A stretch of 64,000 nt of DNA from positions 9,298,981-9,362,980 of the forward strand of contig JASFXZ010000028.1 in NCBI GenBank assembly GCA_032209605.1, in the 5' to 3' direction. Source of the DNA: Mactromeris polynyma. Its lineage: Eukaryota > Mollusca > Bivalvia > Venerida > Mactridae. Made by a program: the position numbers and the translations under genes. This document shows positions 61,367-64,000 of the stretch, one piece after another. Within the stretch, counting starts at the first letter, position 1. Each line of letters begins with the position of its first letter. The notes under the pieces were generated by a model. It was not told where the DNA came from, did no database searches, and saw only the letters and a program-made list of their open reading frames with translations.

Positions 61367-64000
61367 ATGAATAATTTACCTCACTTTCCATCGTTTGACT
61401 ATGAAACGGACAGGTCAAATGCAGGAACTAAATGGGAAAAATGGATGGGGCGGTTAGAAAATCTATTTGTTGGACTGAAAATTGCTGATGGTGATCAGCA
61501 ACGGGCTTTATTATTACATTATGCTGGAGAAAAGGTATACGACATATACGATGCAGAAAAGAGAGATTCTGAAGCAACATATGAGGCAACAAAGAAAGTG
61601 CTTACAGACTATTTTTCACCAAAGAAAAACGTGCAAATGGAAATATATAATTTTCGGTCACATAAGCAAAGTGAAACGCAATCATTAGATGAATTTGTGA
61701 CTGAATTAAGAACATTAGCAAAGAACTGTAAGTTTAATGAGGTAGACAAAGAAATTCTACAACAAGTGATTCAAAATTGCAGGTCGAATCAGTTACGTAG
61801 ACGTGCACTAAGAGAGCCGGATAAGTCACTTAATGATATTTTAACATTGGGGCGTATGTTAGAACAATCAGAATTGCAGGCATCTGCAATAGAGGGGCCT
61901 GAAAAAGTGCAATATGTCCAAGCACCGCAGCGTGGAAAGAATAAATGGCATAACCAGGGTCGTGGGAAAAAGCAAAATCGAGGGCGTGGCAATGGTGGAG
62001 CAGGACGCAGCTACAGCTCAGCAGCATCATCACGTGATCATAAACAGCCTAATGCAGTCTGCAGGAATTGTGGCTACGAATATCCACACAGAGATAAGCC
62101 GTGCCCGGCAAAAGGGAAGAAGTGTAATAAATGCCAAAAGGTGAATCATTTCGCTAAGTGTTGTCGGGGAAAGTATGTAAATGAAGTCCAGCAGAACTGT
62201 GAGTATTTACAGGAGAGTTCAGACAGTGAAGGTTTCAACTATAATATTACAGTTAAACGTGTTGACGGCCATAAGTCGAAGAAGTCGCCAACAACTTGTT
62301 TAAATGTAAATGGAAAACGAGTAACAATGACAATTGACACTGGCTCAACAGTTAACATCATAGACGAAAGGTCTTATGAATTTCTGGGGAAACCAAACCT
62401 GAATAAAAGAAGATTGCCCAAATTGTTACCATACGGAGGTGGGTCTAATCTCAAGGTGTTAGGCTCCTGTGATCTAACTATAGATAAATGCGGAAAATTC
62501 ACTGTCGCAACATTTTACCTGGTCAAAGGTAATTTTGGTATGCTCGTAGGATATGAAACGTCATGTGAGTTGGAACTTGTTCACGTCAATCAAAGTATCA
62601 CGACGGATAGCAAGGATGTAGAAAACAAGTACCCAGGAATTTACACAGGCATAGGCAAACTAAAGGACAGAAAGGTCAAATTACATGTCAATAAGAATAT
62701 AATGCCGGTTGCACAAAGGAATAGACGGACACCATTTCACCTAAGGGAGAAAGTAGCTAAGGAAATAGACAAATTGGTAAAAGACGACATAATAGAAGAA
62801 GTAAGAAATGAATCAACGCCCTGGGTATCACCGATCGTGACGCCACCTAAGAAAAATGGAGACGTCAGGCTATGTATTGACATGCGCGAGGCAAACAAGG
62901 CAATAGAGAGAGAACGTCATCCAATGCCTACCATCGACGAATTAATACACGACATGAACGGCGCACGAGTGTTTAGCAAGCTGGATTTACGGTGTGGATA
63001 CAACCAACTTGAGCTAGAAAAAGAATCAAGGTCAATTACAACATTCTCTACGCATATGGGAATATATAGATTTAAGCGTCTAAATTTTGGAACAAATTCA
63101 GCCAGTGAAGTTTTTCAGAAGGCCATAAGTTGTTTAATTCAAAATATAAAAGGGGCCAAAAATATATCGGATGACATTATTGTGTTCGGGAAAAATCAAA
63201 CCGAACATGATAAGGCATTAGACAGGGTATTCAGTGCTTTGCACAAGAACGGACTTACCCTTAATAAGCAGAAATGCGAGTTCAATAGGCCAGAAATAAC
63301 ATTCTTTGGGGTTGTATTCAAAGGGACAGGAATATCAGCAGATCCAATGAAAGTGGAAGCGATAAGATCTATGGAACAACCCATGAACGTATCTGAATTA
63401 CGAAGTTTTTTAGGTATGACATCATATTGTTCAAGATTCATCAACAGCTATGCCTCTATCACAGAACCACTACGCCGATTAACTAAAAAGGACACTGCAT
63501 GGGTATGGGAAACATGTCAACAGGATGCATTTGACAAGTTAAAATCGGAACTAAGTAGTGATACGGTAATAAGATACTATGATCCAACGAAGGATATTAC
63601 GATAATCACAGATGCTTCACCTGTAGGATTGTCAGGAATACTTACACAGGAAGGTCAAGTTGTTGCATATGCAAGCCGTGCATTATCACCAACTGAATCA
63701 CGGTATAGTCAAACCGAGAGAGAAGCGCTAGCCGTAGTATGGTCGTGTGAACACTATGGGATGTATTTACGGGGTGCACCAATGTTCACAGTAATCACAG
63801 ACCATAAACCGTTGACATCGATTTGGTCGAAAAAACAACCACCGTTACGTATTGAAAGATGGGGTTTACGTCTGCAACCATTTAAAATGAAGATTATTTA
63901 CCAGGCAGGGAAGGACAATCCGTCTGACTATATGAGTAGACACCCATTAAAATATGCTGAAAACAGGAATCTAGCTGATGAATATGTGGCATTTATCGCA
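61367..64000 (+). CDS. gag-pol: Gag-pol polyprotein of Ty3/gypsy retrotransposon (3' truncated by the window)
   Basis: 878 codons from ATG 61367 without a stop. In order: a gag capsid-like region (about 1-190); a basic Gly/Arg/Lys stretch (about 195-220); two CCHC zinc knuckles (232-266); an aspartic protease with the DTGS motif (Asp324); reverse transcriptase (about 455-630) with RLCIDMREANKAI at 501, the first catalytic Asp at 540 and an ISDD box with Asp602/603 in place of the usual YxDD; and RNase H with TDAS (Asp749), REALAVVW (Glu786) and TDHKPL (Asp812). The frame ends in the tether before integrase. All visible catalytic residues are present, so the copy may be functional up to the edge. 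The start is the first ATG after the leader. Confidence 0.93.
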   Translation, partial: MNNLPHFPSFDYETDRSNAGTKWEKWMGRLENLFVGLKIADGDQQRALLLHYAGEKVYDIYDAEKRDSEATYEATKKVLTDYFSPKKNVQMEIYNFRSHKQSETQSLDEFVTELRTLAKNCKFNEVDKEILQQVIQNCRSNQLRRRALREPDKSLNDILTLGRMLEQSELQASAIEGPEKVQYVQAPQRGKNKWHNQGRGKKQNRGRGNGGAGRSYSSAASSRDHKQPNAVCRNCGYEYPHRDKPCPAKGKKCNKCQKVNHFAKCCRGKYVNEVQQNCEYLQESSDSEGFNYNITVKRVDGHKSKKSPTTCLNVNGKRVTMTIDTGSTVNIIDERSYEFLGKPNLNKRRLPKLLPYGGGSNLKVLGSCDLTIDKCGKFTVATFYLVKGNFGMLVGYETSCELELVHVNQSITTDSKDVENKYPGIYTGIGKLKDRKVKLHVNKNIMPVAQRNRRTPFHLREKVAKEIDKLVKDDIIEEVRNESTPWVSPIVTPPKKNGDVRLCIDMREANKAIERERHPMPTIDELIHDMNGARVFSKLDLRCGYNQLELEKESRSITTFSTHMGIYRFKRLNFGTNSASEVFQKAISCLIQNIKGAKNISDDIIVFGKNQTEHDKALDRVFSALHKNGLTLNKQKCEFNRPEITFFGVVFKGTGISADPMKVEAIRSMEQPMNVSELRSFLGMTSYCSRFINSYASITEPLRRLTKKDTAWVWETCQQDAFDKLKSELSSDTVIRYYDPTKDITIITDASPVGLSGILTQEGQVVAYASRALSPTESRYSQTEREALAVVWSCEHYGMYLRGAPMFTVITDHKPLTSIWSKKQPPLRIERWGLRLQPFKMKIIYQAGKDNPSDYMSRHPLKYAENRNLADEYVAFIA

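Larger units (their letters stand above)
61069..64000 (+). mobile_element. Ty3/gypsy LTR retrotransposon, probably Mag-like (5' part; continues past the window)
   Basis: The order is LTR, primer site, short leader, and one gag-protease-RT-RNase H frame without a stop. Features that point to the Mag group are two zinc knuckles, the single fused frame, a short LTR and a Ser-tRNA primer. Integrase, polypurine tract and 3' LTR must lie beyond 64000. The open frame suggests a young insertion. Confidence 0.9.

Overview
The window looks like nuclear DNA of a bivalve mollusc or close relative. It is strongly AT-rich and gene-poor. The one protein gene I can support has GT-AG introns. The rest is packed with miniature inverted-repeat elements, tRNA-derived SINEs, bivalve-type interspersed repeats (blocks opening AAGGG(C)CGTAACTCC or GCTCACCTGAG and running into GACGGACGG) and minisatellites. 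No prokaryotic feature, rRNA gene, CRISPR array or intact tRNA gene was seen. The species cannot be named from the sequence alone.

Region 1 (1-10 kb): a minus-strand, four-EF-hand calmodulin-like gene. Four coding exons join in phase (9954-9777, 5302-5159, 3923-3660, 2982-2957) into 203 codons plus a stop. The last exon has only 26 coding bases. The introns carry at least six inverted-repeat elements. A basic, Ser/Lys-rich stretch precedes the EF-hands, so the true start may lie in an exon I could not find. Region 2 (10-21 kb): no gene; a hairpin element, a hAT-type MITE with an 8-bp target duplication, and repeat families A, B and R. Region 3 (21.2-22.8 kb): a 1.5-kb satellite of 45- and 35-bp units with a 225-bp higher-order period. 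Region 4 (23-61 kb): no convincing gene; MITE families A, B, C, E and F, SINEs, minisatellites of 17, 18, 22 and 30 bp, and dispersed repeats X, Y and Z. Region 5 (61.07 kb to the end): the 5' part of a Ty3/gypsy LTR retrotransposon, probably of the Mag type. It has a 200-bp LTR, a primer site matching tRNA-Ser(GCU), and one uninterrupted gag-protease-RT-RNase H frame that runs off the window.

The strongest signals worth following are three. First, a 240-bp foldback element present six times carries several copies of TGACGTCA, the CREB/ATF site. Second, several MITE families fall into two groups by shared terminal repeats, so each group probably used one transposase. Third, one MITE has expanded internally into a 17-bp minisatellite. 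No new multi-gene system was seen. Alignments between repeats were made by eye, so element edges are good to a few bases where terminal repeats are visible and to tens of bases elsewhere.
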